Part shown: positions 8,640-17,427 of the stretch, piece after piece
How the letters are laid out: each line of letters begins with the position of its first letter
Position numbering within the stretch: the first letter of the stretch is position 1
Origin: an uncultured Lachnospiraceae bacterium
GTDB taxonomy: Bacteria; Bacillota; Clostridia; Lachnospirales; Lachnospiraceae
Direction: 5' to 3'
DNA: 64,000 nt
Assembly: GCA_947589055.1 (NCBI GenBank)
Contig: CANPZL010000004.1
Location: 1-64,000 of the forward strand
The notes under the pieces: model-generated
What the model was told of the DNA's origin: nothing
Databases searched by the model: none
What the model saw: only the letters and a program-made list of their open reading frames with translations
Program-made: the position numbers and the translations under genes

Positions 8640-9428
8640 TTAAGGGGTATAGAGTTTTGAATAGACAGCTTTACGGCGGTCCGCCTGTACCGGAAATTCT
8701 GACCGGTATGCCGCCGCCTGTTCCGGCTGAATGTCAACACAGAGAAGCTCCGTATTGCTTTCCTGCGAGATCCGTTTCCCATAAGGGTCAAAAGCGATTG
8801 AGCTTGGACAGTAGCAAAGGCCGCCTCCGTTCCCGGTCCGATTCACACCGATCATAAAGCACTGGTTTTCGATTGCTCTTGCCTGCAGCAGGGTGTACCA
8901 GTGAGTAATACGGGACATCGGCCAGTTTGCGATTACGAAGATTACAGATGCAGACTGTGAAGCCGCTTGAAATACCTCCGGGAAACGCAGATCATAACAG
9001 ACAAATCCGGAAACACATATCGAAGGTTCCATGTGGCAGGTGACAATCCGATCTCCTCCGGTATAATAGTTCGCTTCTTCTCCGTATGAAAACGGATGTA
9101 TCTTTGCATATTCCATTAAATATATGCCATTTTCCACCATTGCCAGATGGTTATAATAGCGTCCATCCGCTTCTGCGATATAACCAAAAACGATACCAAT
9201 GGAATATTGCAGGGAAAGTTGTCGGAAAAATGAGTGAACAGGAGCATCGGACTGCACAGGTTCAAAAAAACGTTCCGGATGCATGGAAAAGCCGGTCAGC
9301 GTCATTTCCGGGAATACGATCCACTGACACTGGTTTTCATGTGCATGACGGATTAAGCGTTCACATATGGTTTTGTTTTCGTTGGGACATTCCCAGACAA
9401 TATCCATTTGGGTCAAAGCAATTTTCAT
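8640..9428 (-). CDS. Carbon-nitrogen hydrolase (nitrilase superfamily, omega-amidase-like)
   Basis: From the ATG at 9428 (preceded by AAAGGAGCTTCC) the product has 262 residues. The nitrilase catalytic triad is visible as Glu41 in FPEMTLTGFS, Lys109 in YAKIHPF and Cys144 in VCYDLRFPE. The YDLRFPE context and size fit the cytosolic omega-amidase/MtnU-YafV branch, which hydrolyses alpha-keto acid amides such as 2-oxoglutaramate or 2-oxosuccinamate formed in transamination and methionine salvage. It is transcribed divergently from the hemolysin III gene. The substrate is inferred from family only. Confidence 0.85.
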   Translation of the reverse strand: MKIALTQMDIVWECPNENKTICERLIRHAHENQCQWIVFPEMTLTGFSMHPERFFEPVQSDAPVHSFFRQLSLQYSIGIVFGYIAEADGRYYNHLAMVENGIYLMEYAKIHPFSYGEEANYYTGGDRIVTCHMEPSICVSGFVCYDLRFPEVFQAASQSASVIFVIANWPMSRITHWYTLLQARAIENQCFMIGVNRTGNGGGLCYCPSSIAFDPYGKRISQESNTELLCVDIQPEQAAAYRSEFPVQADRRKAVYSKLYTP

Positions 9429-9483
9429 GGAAGCTCCTTTCGGTTTCAAAAAGATTAAAATATCACTTGCACTTTATATCTAC

Positions 9484-9525
9484 ATATGATAGTATCATAT
9501 CAACAAGACATAGTTTTGAAAACTA
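9484..9525. promoter_or_regulatory. Two perfect palindromes in a divergent promoter region
   Basis: ATATGATA-G-TATCATAT (9484-9500) and TAGTTTT-G-AAAACTA (9511-9525) lie 10 bases apart between the divergent amidase and hemolysin III genes. Both are odd-length perfect palindromes. On the minus strand the first lies just after a TTGATA -35-like box for the amidase gene. They look like operators for a dimeric regulator encoded elsewhere. Confidence 0.55.
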
Positions 9526-9641
9526 CATCATGAAATATTGATAACATTTCACAAAGAAATGTTGAATCTATGATTATTATACTAAAGAATCAGGAACAAT
9601 AACAAGAGTTGTATGCTTTTATTTTGAAGGAGGTCATTTAT

Positions 9642-10304
9642 GTGGAAGCTGTTCACAATCGTAAAATCAAAGATCCGGGAAGTGCTATTACACATTTTAT
9701 CGGTATGTTTATGGCGGCTGCTGCCGCAGCTCCATTGATCATCAAGGCGGGAAACGGACTAAACAGACCGCATACCGGGGCAGTGGTGATATTTATCGTC
9801 AGCATGATATTGCTATATGGCGCCAGTACCTCTTATCATACCTTTGATATTTCAGAGAAGGTAAACCGAATCTTGAAGAAGCTGGATCATGCCATGATAT
9901 TTGTCCTGATTGCAGGCACCTATACGCCGGTATGTGTGATCGGACTGGGTGACCGGTTAGGCTACTGGATGCTGACAGCGATTTGGAGCATCGCAGCGTT
10001 GGGGATTACATTTAAACTGTTTTGGATTACCTGTCCGAAATGGGTTTCTTCCGTTATGTATATTCTGATGGGCTGGTTATGTATCATTGCGGCTCCGTTA
10101 TTGATACGGAATATAGGAAGCAACGCATTCGGCTGGTTGTTAGCAGGCGGGATCATCTATACGATAGGCGGCGTGATCTATGCCTTAAAGGGGAAACGGT
10201 TTAATGAAAAACATAAAGGGTTCGGAACCCACGAGATTTTTCATCTGTTCTGTTTGGGCGGAAGCTTCTGCCACTTTATGCTGGTATATCTGTTTTTGGT
10301 ATGA
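9642..10304 (+). CDS. Hemolysin III family (YqfA/PAQR-like) membrane protein
   Basis: I choose the GTG at 9642 because AAGGAGGT at 9627-9634 is spaced seven bases before it; an in-frame TTG at 9609 has no ribosome site. The 220-residue protein has about seven transmembrane helices and the three family signatures: SYHTF, the DHAMIFVLIAGTYTP segment, and the C-terminal HEIFHLF with a later CHF. The conserved His and Asp residues form the metal site of the adiponectin-receptor-like superfamily. Despite the name, most members are membrane-homeostasis proteins, not toxins. It stands alone. Confidence 0.88.
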   Translation: MEAVHNRKIKDPGSAITHFIGMFMAAAAAAPLIIKAGNGLNRPHTGAVVIFIVSMILLYGASTSYHTFDISEKVNRILKKLDHAMIFVLIAGTYTPVCVIGLGDRLGYWMLTAIWSIAALGITFKLFWITCPKWVSSVMYILMGWLCIIAAPLLIRNIGSNAFGWLLAGGIIYTIGGVIYALKGKRFNEKHKGFGTHEIFHLFCLGGSFCHFMLVYLFLV

Positions 10305-10341
10305 GCGGTTACATTTTCAAGCTGATATTTAGAAGAGACCC

Positions 10342-10369
10342 TAAAGATTTTGAATCTGCACTCCGATAT
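10342..10369 (+). promoter_or_regulatory. Sigma28-type promoter of the large flagellin
   Basis: TAAA at 10342-10345 and TCCGATAT at 10362-10369 are separated by 16 bases. The -10 differs from GCCGATAT only at the first base, as in the promoter of the short flagellin at 42875. Confidence 0.75.
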
Positions 10370-10412
10370 GTTAAGCATAAGACAAATAACACAGGTTTCG
10401 GAATAACAGATC

Positions 10413-10418
10413 AGGGAC
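10413..10418 (+). promoter_or_regulatory. AGGGAC motif in the flagellin leader, possible CsrA site
   Basis: The hexamer AGGGAC at 10413-10418 is flanked by ATC and GAT, giving a three-pair stem. The same hexamer forms the loop of the stronger seven-pair hairpin in the leader of the short flagellin. The weak stem makes this the least certain of the candidate CsrA sites. Confidence 0.35.
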
Positions 10419-10461
10419 GATAGTTTAGGAAGAACCTCAAAAAGAAAATGGGGTGTAGAAT

Positions 10462-11994
10462 ATGCGGATCAATCATAATATCACGGCAATGCTTGCCAAT
10501 ACCACGTTAAATAAAAATCATAACGCAATGGCCACAGCCATTGAACGCTTATCCTCCGGTTATCGGATCAACTATGCAAAGGACGATGCAGCCGGTCTTG
10601 CGATTTCCCAGAAAATGCGGACACAGATTCGTGGACTGCAGCAGGCAAACCGGAATGCGGGTGATGGCATATCTGTCATCGAGACTGCGGAGGGAGCGTT
10701 GACCGAGGTTCATGCTATGCTTCAGAGAATGAAGGAGCTGACAGTTAAGGCGGCGAACGATACCAACTGTCCGGAGGACCGGGAAACCATACAGGCGGAG
10801 ATAAATGTTATGCAGCAGGAGATTCAGAGAATCTCTGACCAGACGAATTTTAACGGGAAAAAACTGCTCAATGGCGATATTGGAAGAACCAGTTATATTG
10901 ATACTGGTGCAGTTGTGAAGGGCTTGGATACATTGGAAATATCCGATGAGGTGAATCTGGATGAATATTCCCTTACAGTATCCAGAGATGCCAGACAGGC
11001 GGTTTCTATCGGCGGCGCCATTACTATGGGAGCGGGAGATACCATTACGGAAGCACAGGCAGGTACGGTCACTTTAAACGGAGAAACGATAGAAATCAAT
11101 GTCGGTGATACGGCGGATGAAGTGTTTGAAAAACTAAAAACATTGTGCGATTGGACCGGGAATAAAGCCTTTGTAGCAGATGATCTTGATAATACCGCTG
11201 GCTTGCCGGAAAATGCGGGGTATACGCCCAGTGACAGCGGTTTTGGAAATGGCGGTCAGTTGGTGATCGTGTCAAACGACTATGGTTCGTCAGAACAGAT
11301 TGATATTTCCTGTAGCAACGATCAGCTTGCGGCTATGTTAGGGATTCAAGACAGCGTATCCGTTGGAACGGATGTAGAAGTGACTTTGGGCGAAGGCTTT
11401 TCACCTACAGCAACGGTAGCCTGTGACGGAAACAGGATTACGGTAACGGACAGCAGTGGGTTTAAGATGGTAATGGAAGCAAAGCAGGGGGCTTGTAATA
11501 CAAAGTTTAAGGATCCCGTTATGGGAAGCGGCGATATAAACAGTCAGGCATCCGGCAGTGTGGATATGGAAGCGATGGTAGAGGTTTTAGATTCCGGTGA
11601 GATGGTGTTCCAGATCGGTGCAAATCAGGAGGAAACCATGACCGTTACCGTACCGGAGGTATCTCCCCGTATGCTTGGTCTGGTAAATATGAACGTAGTA
11701 TCCGGTGAAGATGCACGCAAAGCAATAGAAACTGTAGACGAAGCGTTGTCAACGGTATCGGCTGTCCGTGCAAAATTAGGCGCTTACCAGAACCGGCTGG
11801 AGCATACGGAAAACAGTTTGGAAATATCCGAAGAGAGTATTACCAATTCCTTTGCCCGGATCATGGACTGCGATATGGCAGATGAGATGACGGAATATAC
11901 GCAGCAGAATCTGTTGGTACAGACAGCCACGAATATGCTGGCAAAGGCGAATGCATTTCCGGAAGGCTTGCTGCAGCTGTTACAGCAGGGATAA
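10462..11994 (+). CDS. Flagellin, large form
   Basis: This 510-residue flagellin has the conserved N-terminal D0/D1 region (about 1-140: MRINHNITAMLAN, ERLSSGYRINYAKDDAAGLA) and C-terminal D1/D0 region (about 425-510: SAVRAKLGAYQNRLEHT, ending MLAKANAFPEGLLQLLQQG). Between them lie about 280 variable residues, rich in Thr, Gly and Asp, that would project from the filament. It is twice the length of the flagellin at 43002. It has its own sigma28-type promoter and terminator, so it is a monocistronic late gene. It may be a minor filament subunit, a phase-specific flagellin or a sheath component; the sequence does not decide. Confidence 0.92.
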   Translation: MRINHNITAMLANTTLNKNHNAMATAIERLSSGYRINYAKDDAAGLAISQKMRTQIRGLQQANRNAGDGISVIETAEGALTEVHAMLQRMKELTVKAANDTNCPEDRETIQAEINVMQQEIQRISDQTNFNGKKLLNGDIGRTSYIDTGAVVKGLDTLEISDEVNLDEYSLTVSRDARQAVSIGGAITMGAGDTITEAQAGTVTLNGETIEINVGDTADEVFEKLKTLCDWTGNKAFVADDLDNTAGLPENAGYTPSDSGFGNGGQLVIVSNDYGSSEQIDISCSNDQLAAMLGIQDSVSVGTDVEVTLGEGFSPTATVACDGNRITVTDSSGFKMVMEAKQGACNTKFKDPVMGSGDINSQASGSVDMEAMVEVLDSGEMVFQIGANQEETMTVTVPEVSPRMLGLVNMNVVSGEDARKAIETVDEALSTVSAVRAKLGAYQNRLEHTENSLEISEESITNSFARIMDCDMADEMTEYTQQNLLVQTATNMLAKANAFPEGLLQLLQQG

Positions 11995-12004
11995 AAGGGA
12001 TAAG

Positions 12005-12032
12005 AAAATCGGGTCGGTGGCCCGATTTTTTT
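12005..12032 (+). terminator. Terminator of the large flagellin gene
   Basis: AAAATCGGG pairs with CCCGATTTT (nine pairs) and runs into a T tract. Confidence 0.9.
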
Positions 12033-12091
12033 AGTTTTAGGGAATGACATCTATTTACAACAAAAAATATGCCAGTTACAACATGAATACC

Positions 12092-12117
12092 GAAAAGGTC
12101 ATTGGTTCCGCCGATAT
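12092..12117 (+). promoter_or_regulatory. Sigma28-type promoter of the two-component operon
   Basis: A perfect GCCGATAT lies at 12110-12117, with GAAA at 12092-12095 as the -35 (one mismatch, spacer 14). The -10 is strong, the -35 less so. Confidence 0.6.
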
Positions 12118-12150
12118 AATGAAGGATAAAACAGTAGGAGTTGAGAAAGA

Positions 12151-12897
12151 TTGCAGATAGGAATTTGTGATGATGAAAAAGCAGTATGCCGGTATCTTCA
12201 GTCCCTGATCCGTAAATATATGGAACAGGAGCCTTTTGAAATCATTGAATTTTTTACTGGAGGAGAATTGTTAGCCTATCTGTCGGAACAAAAGGGACCG
12301 GCACTGGATATACTATTCTTGGATGTTGCCTTGGCGGATATGGACGGGATTACGGTTGCCAAAAAGCTGCGGGAGCAGATGGAAGCTGAGAAGAGGGCTG
12401 CATGGGGAAGTCTGCCGCTTTTGATTTTTGTAACGGGATTTTCCGAATATATGCCTTCCGCTTTTTCTGTACATGCGTTTCAATATATCATGAAACCGGT
12501 TCAGGAACAGAACTTTTATCAGGTGCTTGCACAGGCGGTTCGGGAGTGCAAACACCTAAAAACAGAAAACCCAAAGGAGCTGCTGATCAAGACCAACAAC
12601 CAGATGCGGAAAATATCCGTTGCAGACATTTATTATATTGAAAGCAGCAATCGGAAGGTGATTTTGAATCTTCAGAATGAAACGCTGGAGTTTTATGATA
12701 AGATCAGTAGTTTAGAACAACAGCTTTGGCCGGATTTTTTTCGTATTCATAAAGGGTATCTGGTTCATATGAAATATGTGGAACGGTATAATCGGTCTGA
12801 GGTCTGCATGAAAAATGGAGACAGGCTTTTGATCTCAAAATATAAGTATCATGATTTCGTGGCGGCCTATATCCAATATATCGCAAGGAAGGATTAA
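12151..12897 (+). CDS. LytTR-family response regulator
   Basis: The 248-residue protein combines a receiver domain (about 1-125) with a LytTR DNA-binding domain (about 145-245). The receiver has the acidic pair in GICDDE at the start and the phosphoacceptor Asp near residue 57 in FLDVALADMDG. KPVQEQNF holds the conserved Lys. The LytTR part contains YYIESSNRKVILNL and FFRIHKGYLVHMKYV. The start is TTG at 12151, preceded by GTAGGAG. It is followed after seven bases by its histidine kinase. The AgrA/ComE-type family usually controls peptide quorum-sensing or virulence regulons; here it has a sigma28-type promoter, so it is expressed with late motility genes. Confidence 0.9.
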   Translation: MQIGICDDEKAVCRYLQSLIRKYMEQEPFEIIEFFTGGELLAYLSEQKGPALDILFLDVALADMDGITVAKKLREQMEAEKRAAWGSLPLLIFVTGFSEYMPSAFSVHAFQYIMKPVQEQNFYQVLAQAVRECKHLKTENPKELLIKTNNQMRKISVADIYYIESSNRKVILNLQNETLEFYDKISSLEQQLWPDFFRIHKGYLVHMKYVERYNRSEVCMKNGDRLLISKYKYHDFVAAYIQYIARKD

Positions 12898-12904
12898 ACG
12901 AAAA

Positions 12905-14371
12905 ATGCCGGACTATAAATGGTTTTCTTATGTATCAAGTCTATACGTTATTGTGACAAACGCTGTATTTTTTCTGCTTTTATGGAAGAAGATATTCGGT
13001 ATCCGAAGGCTGTCTTTGGCATACCGTCAGATGAACGCAAAAGGGCGGCTGCTGACAGCCATAGCAGGCGGACTTTTGGTCTTGATCAATTTGTTTTTTT
13101 TATGGTATCCGGCGCCACCTTTCGGTATGCGGTATTTGCTTTCTGCGGTGGTGATTTTGATATATTCCCTTATGGTATATGGAAAGGAAAGCGGCAAAGC
13201 ATTGTTTGCCATTTCGTTATTTCTGAATCTGCATTCCCTTTGCTGCCTGATTTCCATCAGCTTATATAATGGGGTGTCCGGATTTCTGGCAGGGGAGCCG
13301 GAATTTGGAAGCCGATCCGTTGAAGAGATCATGAAACAGATCTATACGAGAGTGATCCTGGGGCAGATGGTTTTGTTGTTGTTTTATATCCTGCTTTTTT
13401 TTCTGATGCTTAAGCTGTTATTCCGTATTCTGAAAAGCGGACTGAACATAGGGCATCAGGCGGTTTTGGTGTTATCGGTTTTGAATATCATAGGCGGTAT
13501 GCTGGGAAAAATGATGGTGGATCTGCTTCAGGTTAAGATTGATCATGAAGTATTTCAGTTATATGTCAACCGACAGGAAATGCTTTGGGAGCTTCCGCTT
13601 TTGGCAGTTTTATTGTTTACAGGCGAGCTTTCCCTGATCTATTTCTATCAGAAATATATGGAGCTTCAAAGGCTGAAAGAACAGCATTTTGTAGAACAGC
13701 AGCAGGTGGAGGCCATGAAACGCAGACTGAAAGAAACCGAGCAGTTTTATGGCAGTATCCGTCAGGTACGCCATGAGATGAAGAATCACATGACAGCCAT
13801 CAAGGGACTGGTAGCCGGAGAACAGTATCAGGAGGTAGAACACTATATTGAAAGACTGGATACGACCATACAGGAATTGGATTACCGGTATACCACCGGC
13901 AATCCTGTGACAGATGTGATCCTCAATGATAAATACCGAAAGGCGCAGAAGCTTAAGATCCAGTGGGATGTAAGATTCTTTTATGAAGCGGCATTTGCGA
14001 TCCCTGCTTTTGACATGGGGATCTTATTGAGTAATCTGTTAGACAACGCTATTGAAGCCTGTGAAAAGACAGAAGAATCGAACCGGTATATTAAAGTGGA
14101 CTTATATCATAATTCTCCGTTTCTTATACTGACCGTTGAAAATCCTTATGACGGAAAACTTATCTGGCAGGAGGGAAGCGAACTGCCGGTCTCCACAAAG
14201 AAGGAGGACAAAGCAAAAATACTTCCGGAGCATGGGCTGGGTCTAAAAAATGTAAAGGAGATAGCCGAACGGCATCTGGGAGGCATACAGATACAGACAC
14301 AACATAATATCTTCCATATCACGGTACTTCTTCAGCAGGTATCGGAAGCGGATGGACACAAGGAGTTTTGA
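12905..14371 (+). CDS. AgrC-type sensor histidine kinase (GHKL domain)
   Basis: I start at the ATG at 12905 (MPDYKWFSYVSS), seven bases after the regulator stop; an in-frame ATG at 12851 would overlap the regulator. The 488-residue protein has about six transmembrane helices in residues 1-240, a coiled-coil linker, and the dimerisation segment RQVRHEMKNHM with the phosphoacceptor His near residue 289. The C-terminal ATPase domain shows LLSNLLDNAIEA (N box) and HGLGLKNVKEI (G box). This is the AgrC/ComD class. No agrB or agrD precursor gene is present in the window, so the signal is unknown. Confidence 0.9.
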   Translation: MPDYKWFSYVSSLYVIVTNAVFFLLLWKKIFGIRRLSLAYRQMNAKGRLLTAIAGGLLVLINLFFLWYPAPPFGMRYLLSAVVILIYSLMVYGKESGKALFAISLFLNLHSLCCLISISLYNGVSGFLAGEPEFGSRSVEEIMKQIYTRVILGQMVLLLFYILLFFLMLKLLFRILKSGLNIGHQAVLVLSVLNIIGGMLGKMMVDLLQVKIDHEVFQLYVNRQEMLWELPLLAVLLFTGELSLIYFYQKYMELQRLKEQHFVEQQQVEAMKRRLKETEQFYGSIRQVRHEMKNHMTAIKGLVAGEQYQEVEHYIERLDTTIQELDYRYTTGNPVTDVILNDKYRKAQKLKIQWDVRFFYEAAFAIPAFDMGILLSNLLDNAIEACEKTEESNRYIKVDLYHNSPFLILTVENPYDGKLIWQEGSELPVSTKKEDKAKILPEHGLGLKNVKEIAERHLGGIQIQTQHNIFHITVLLQQVSEADGHKEF

Positions 14372-14433
14372 AAAAAATCATATTTTCCGGAAATGTGCAG
14401 ATACTAGCGGTAAAAGAAATAAGGAGGTATGCT

Positions 14434-14868
14434 ATGGTAGAAGAGGATACCATTAAATTACTGCGGGAATGCGATGCCGGAGTTAAGATGGGGATTGCTT
14501 CCATTGATGAGGTTATGGATCATGTACAGCATGATACCCTGAAAGAATGCTTAAACAAATGCAAGGACGAACATGACAAGCTAAAGGACGAAATTCAAGA
14601 TATGCTGGAACGGTTCCATGATCAGGGAAAGGAACCGAATCCTATGGCAAAGGGGATGTCTTGGTTTAAAACCAATGCCAGACTGGCAGTCGATGAATCC
14701 GATCAAAGCGTTGCAAATTTGATCACGGACGGTTGTGATATGGGAGTGAAAAGCCTGAATCGGTATCTGAACCAATATAAGGCGGCAGATGAACGCTCGA
14801 AGGATATTGCGAAAAAACTGATTAAACTGGAGGAAAAGCTGACCGATGACATTCGGCAGTTTTTATAA
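14434..14868 (+). CDS. Four-helix-bundle protein of unknown function (ferritin-like/DUF2383-like)
   Basis: The ATG at 14434 has an ideal AAGGAGG upstream, so the product (MVEEDTIKLLRE) is 144 residues. It is predicted to be four amphipathic helices. CDAGVKMGIASIDEVMDHV and a second copy-like segment, CDMGVKSLNRYLNQY, suggest an internal duplication. Scattered Glu and His residues (DEHDKL) recall ferritin-like DUF2383 proteins, but I cannot confirm a metal site. It follows the kinase gene by 62 bases and precedes a terminator-like hairpin. Confidence 0.65.
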   Translation: MVEEDTIKLLRECDAGVKMGIASIDEVMDHVQHDTLKECLNKCKDEHDKLKDEIQDMLERFHDQGKEPNPMAKGMSWFKTNARLAVDESDQSVANLITDGCDMGVKSLNRYLNQYKAADERSKDIAKKLIKLEEKLTDDIRQFL

Positions 14869-14905
14869 AACGATACCGGTATACAATGCCGGCAGAACAA
14901 GAATG

Positions 14906-14940
14906 GGCCGGAGGGGCGATCATGGATCCTCCGGCCTTCC
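14906..14940 (+). terminator. GC-rich terminator-like hairpin
   Basis: GGCCGGAGG (14906-14914) pairs with CCTCCGGCC (14928-14936). The tract after it, TTCCATTT, is a weak U run, so termination may be partial. Confidence 0.65.
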
Positions 14941-14997
14941 ATTTGCAACAGGAAAATGACCGTTTGTTACAAAGGAAAGAAGGAATCGTATGCTTTT

Positions 14998-15005
14998 GCC
15001 GATAT
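14998..15005 (+). promoter_or_regulatory. Sigma28-type -10 element
   Basis: A perfect GCCGATAT sits 33 bases upstream of the gene at 15039. The matching -35 position holds GAAG, so only the -10 half is convincing. Confidence 0.5.
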
Positions 15006-15038
15006 GGTAATTAGAAAACAAGAACAGGGGGTGCTTAT

Positions 15039-16397
15039 ATGGCATTACATATAGCGGCTGCCGGTGTTTATGCCAATACAGCGGCAGGAACGAACAAGAC
15101 GAATCCAAGTCAAAAGCCGGTCTGGAATCCGAATAAAGTGTATCGATACTTGGAAGATATGAATCAGGGGTTTCAGGAGTATAAGCAGCAGGCCGTATCC
15201 TATTATTCTTCCGTGATTGCCGGACAGGAGGGAGATAAGACCCGGACAGTGGACGAATTAAAGCAGGAGATACAGAGGCTGTTTCCGGAATATACCCTGA
15301 CTGACCGGGAACCGGAAGTGACTCAGGGGAAGTTTTATCTGTATATTGATAACAGCCAGTTAAAGAAGATGGCGGAGGATCCAAAATACCGGGCGAAGGT
15401 CTATGGACTGATGGACAGCGAATTGCAGGGGAAAAAAGGATTTACCCTGCAATACAGCGATGGCAGGAATGTAACGCAGCATTTGACCGGAAGCGTGTTT
15501 TCCCTAGCGGAAAGCAATCGAAAATATGCAGGGCCGGACGGAATCCCCTATCGGGGAAGCTGTACGTCGGATGGCGGTTTTTCTTCCTCCGCTTCCCATG
15601 TGCAGGTACGCAGTATGAGCTTTTTGTATGGCAGTATTGATCCGGCAGGATCGACGGTTAAGAATCGAAAGGCAAATGCGGTTGAATCAGAAGCGAAACG
15701 TCTGGCAAAGAAACGGGCGGAAAAACAGGCAGAAAAGAAAAAACAGGAACGAAAGGAAAGAGTGAAAGAATTGTATACGGCCATGTGCAGCAATGCGAAT
15801 GGCACCCGGATAAAAAATGCTATTAACAAGGATATGGAGGGCGTACAAACCACTGCAAATACTTCTGTCAGTGAAAGCGTCCGGGAATATTTCCGTTATC
15901 TGCGGGAGAAGTATACCTCTCTTCAAAAAGGAATCGTCAGTATTTCCAAGAGCTTTTTACGGGAATGTGTAAACGATCAGGAAAAGCGGAGCAAGCTGGA
16001 AGAAATGCTTGGCGTGGCAGACAATATGGTAGAAAATGCGGAAGAAAATTTAAAAGGCTATCAGGGTATGAAAATCAAGATTGATCAAGATGGGAATATG
16101 GAAACAGAAACCTATAGCGGCAGTGTTACATTCAATGCGGAAAAACGGGCAAGGCAGCTGGCGGCGGCCAAAACCCCGGCGCAGGCCAAAGCAGTGCTTG
16201 CCCTGCTTGCGTCGGATCTGTCGGATTGTGAGGCGGGCTTTGCACAGGGAATGTGCGATGAGAATGAGGTGCAAAAAGTAAAGGCGATGATTCAGGAGGC
16301 AGAACAAAAGCTTAGCCAGGTGTCCGCAAAATCGCCGACAACAGAAACTAAAGAGGAAGAGTTGCTGGATTCCTTTAGTCTAAATCTTCTAATGTAA
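15039..16397 (+). CDS. DUF6033-like motility-associated protein 1
   Basis: The 452-residue protein has no signal peptide or membrane helix. Residues 70-145 carry a module shared with the next two genes: LKQEIQRLFPEYTL, then a beta strand FYLYIDNSQLKKMAEDPKYR and an amphipathic helix. A lysine-rich helical segment follows at about 215-245 (AKRLAKKRAEKQAEKKK). The C-terminal half is helical and ends DSFSLNLLM. The start has GGGGGTG upstream. I recognise the module as like the DUF6033 family of Lachnospiraceae, whose function is not known. Placement after a sigma28-type -10 and before a FliS paralogue suggests a flagellar-exported or filament-associated protein. Confidence 0.7.
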   Translation: MALHIAAAGVYANTAAGTNKTNPSQKPVWNPNKVYRYLEDMNQGFQEYKQQAVSYYSSVIAGQEGDKTRTVDELKQEIQRLFPEYTLTDREPEVTQGKFYLYIDNSQLKKMAEDPKYRAKVYGLMDSELQGKKGFTLQYSDGRNVTQHLTGSVFSLAESNRKYAGPDGIPYRGSCTSDGGFSSSASHVQVRSMSFLYGSIDPAGSTVKNRKANAVESEAKRLAKKRAEKQAEKKKQERKERVKELYTAMCSNANGTRIKNAINKDMEGVQTTANTSVSESVREYFRYLREKYTSLQKGIVSISKSFLRECVNDQEKRSKLEEMLGVADNMVENAEENLKGYQGMKIKIDQDGNMETETYSGSVTFNAEKRARQLAAAKTPAQAKAVLALLASDLSDCEAGFAQGMCDENEVQKVKAMIQEAEQKLSQVSAKSPTTETKEEELLDSFSLNLLM

Positions 16398-16451
16398 AGA
16401 AGCAGGAATAGAAATAAACAAAAACGTGCAGGAATCAAAGGAGGACTACAT

Positions 16452-17342
16452 ATGAGTATTCAGGCGGCGGCATGGCAGCAGCAATATTGGGCAATGGAAA
16501 AGCGATATGGAAAACAAAGTGTCTCTGCATATGAAGACCGGTTATCCTTTACGGAAACCGTAAGTAAAACCATAGAACAGAACCGGACAGAGAAAGAAAA
16601 GAAAGTAGAATCCCTTTCTTTGGAGGAACGCTTAAAGGAACGGTATCCGGGGTTGGTTTATCATGTGTTTGACGGAAGCTCCAGTTATTGGAAGACGAGA
16701 AACGATTATCCCCATTACCTGTTGTATCGGGAGAATATAGATGTTGATGCATTGGAGCATTGGGAACCCAAAGGCCCGAATCCGCCTTATCAGGCGTCGA
16801 AGCAGATAAAGGCATTAGGCACGGTGGCTCCTAGGAGCAAGGCAGTGGTGATTCATCCGAAGGTACAGGAACGGATGGAAGAAGATCCCGCCTATGCAGA
16901 TGAGATCATGGCAAGGATCGAAGCATGGTTTACCTTTGACGTGGTGCGGAATGAAGCGATCCTGCCCGGCGTTACGGCGGAAATGTCGCAGGCGGTGGTG
17001 ATCGGTGAGGATGGGAATATTGCAAATGTGTGCAGCTCTGGCCCTGGCAGGATCACATATTCAAAGGGCGGTGAGGAAGACCTGCCGGATTTTTGGGAGC
17101 TGAGAATGAAGCGGCATAACTACTATATGGAACGATGGCAGGAGAAACAGATCCGCCACGGAATCGAGGTATCCCAGCAGTTGACTGCCTTCCATTCTGC
17201 ACAGGCGGCAAAAGCACGCCTGTTGGAAATGATAAATGATCCTACATTTCGGAAAGCGCTGGGGGATACCTTGGCTGGAGTTCCGGCACAGGAGGTGTTT
17301 GCGGGAACGCTTCAATGTGTGGAAGAGGGCGTAGGCTGGTAA
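16452..17342 (+). CDS. DUF6033-like motility-associated protein 2
   Basis: The 296-residue protein begins MSIQAAAWQQQYWAMEKRYG, preceded by AAAGGAGGACTACAT. It shares the module of its neighbours: LKERYPGLVYHVFDG, then AVVIHPKVQERMEEDPAYAD and a helix (residues about 55-160). Unlike gene 1 it lacks the lysine-rich helix and has a Trp/Tyr-rich middle. There is no promoter in the 54-base gap from gene 1, so the two are probably co-transcribed. It has no export signal of the Sec type. Function unknown; the link to motility comes from position and the shared module. Confidence 0.65.
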   Translation: MSIQAAAWQQQYWAMEKRYGKQSVSAYEDRLSFTETVSKTIEQNRTEKEKKVESLSLEERLKERYPGLVYHVFDGSSSYWKTRNDYPHYLLYRENIDVDALEHWEPKGPNPPYQASKQIKALGTVAPRSKAVVIHPKVQERMEEDPAYADEIMARIEAWFTFDVVRNEAILPGVTAEMSQAVVIGEDGNIANVCSSGPGRITYSKGGEEDLPDFWELRMKRHNYYMERWQEKQIRHGIEVSQQLTAFHSAQAAKARLLEMINDPTFRKALGDTLAGVPAQEVFAGTLQCVEEGVGW

Positions 17343-17366
17343 ATTCGGACAAAAAAATCACAAGGG

Positions 17367-17394
17367 TTAATCTTTCATGAAAAGTGGACGATAT
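17367..17394 (+). promoter_or_regulatory. Sigma28-type promoter of DUF6033-like gene 3
   Basis: TAAT at 17368-17371 and GACGATAT at 17387-17394 are 15 bases apart, one mismatch in each box. The -10 variant GACGAT also precedes flgM. Confidence 0.65.
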
Positions 17395-17427
17395 AATAGA
17401 TAACGGTTAGTAGCGTTATTTGCACTG

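Noticed and set aside
3560..12140. The near-identical GAAGGATAAARCAGTAGGAG before 3580 and 12151 as a shared regulatory element
   Set aside because: Only two copies, and they overlap the ribosome-binding region; chance or common Shine-Dalgarno context is enough.
12151..14371. A complete agr quorum-sensing locus
   Set aside because: Neither an AgrB-like membrane protease nor an AgrD-like peptide gene is visible on either strand nearby.
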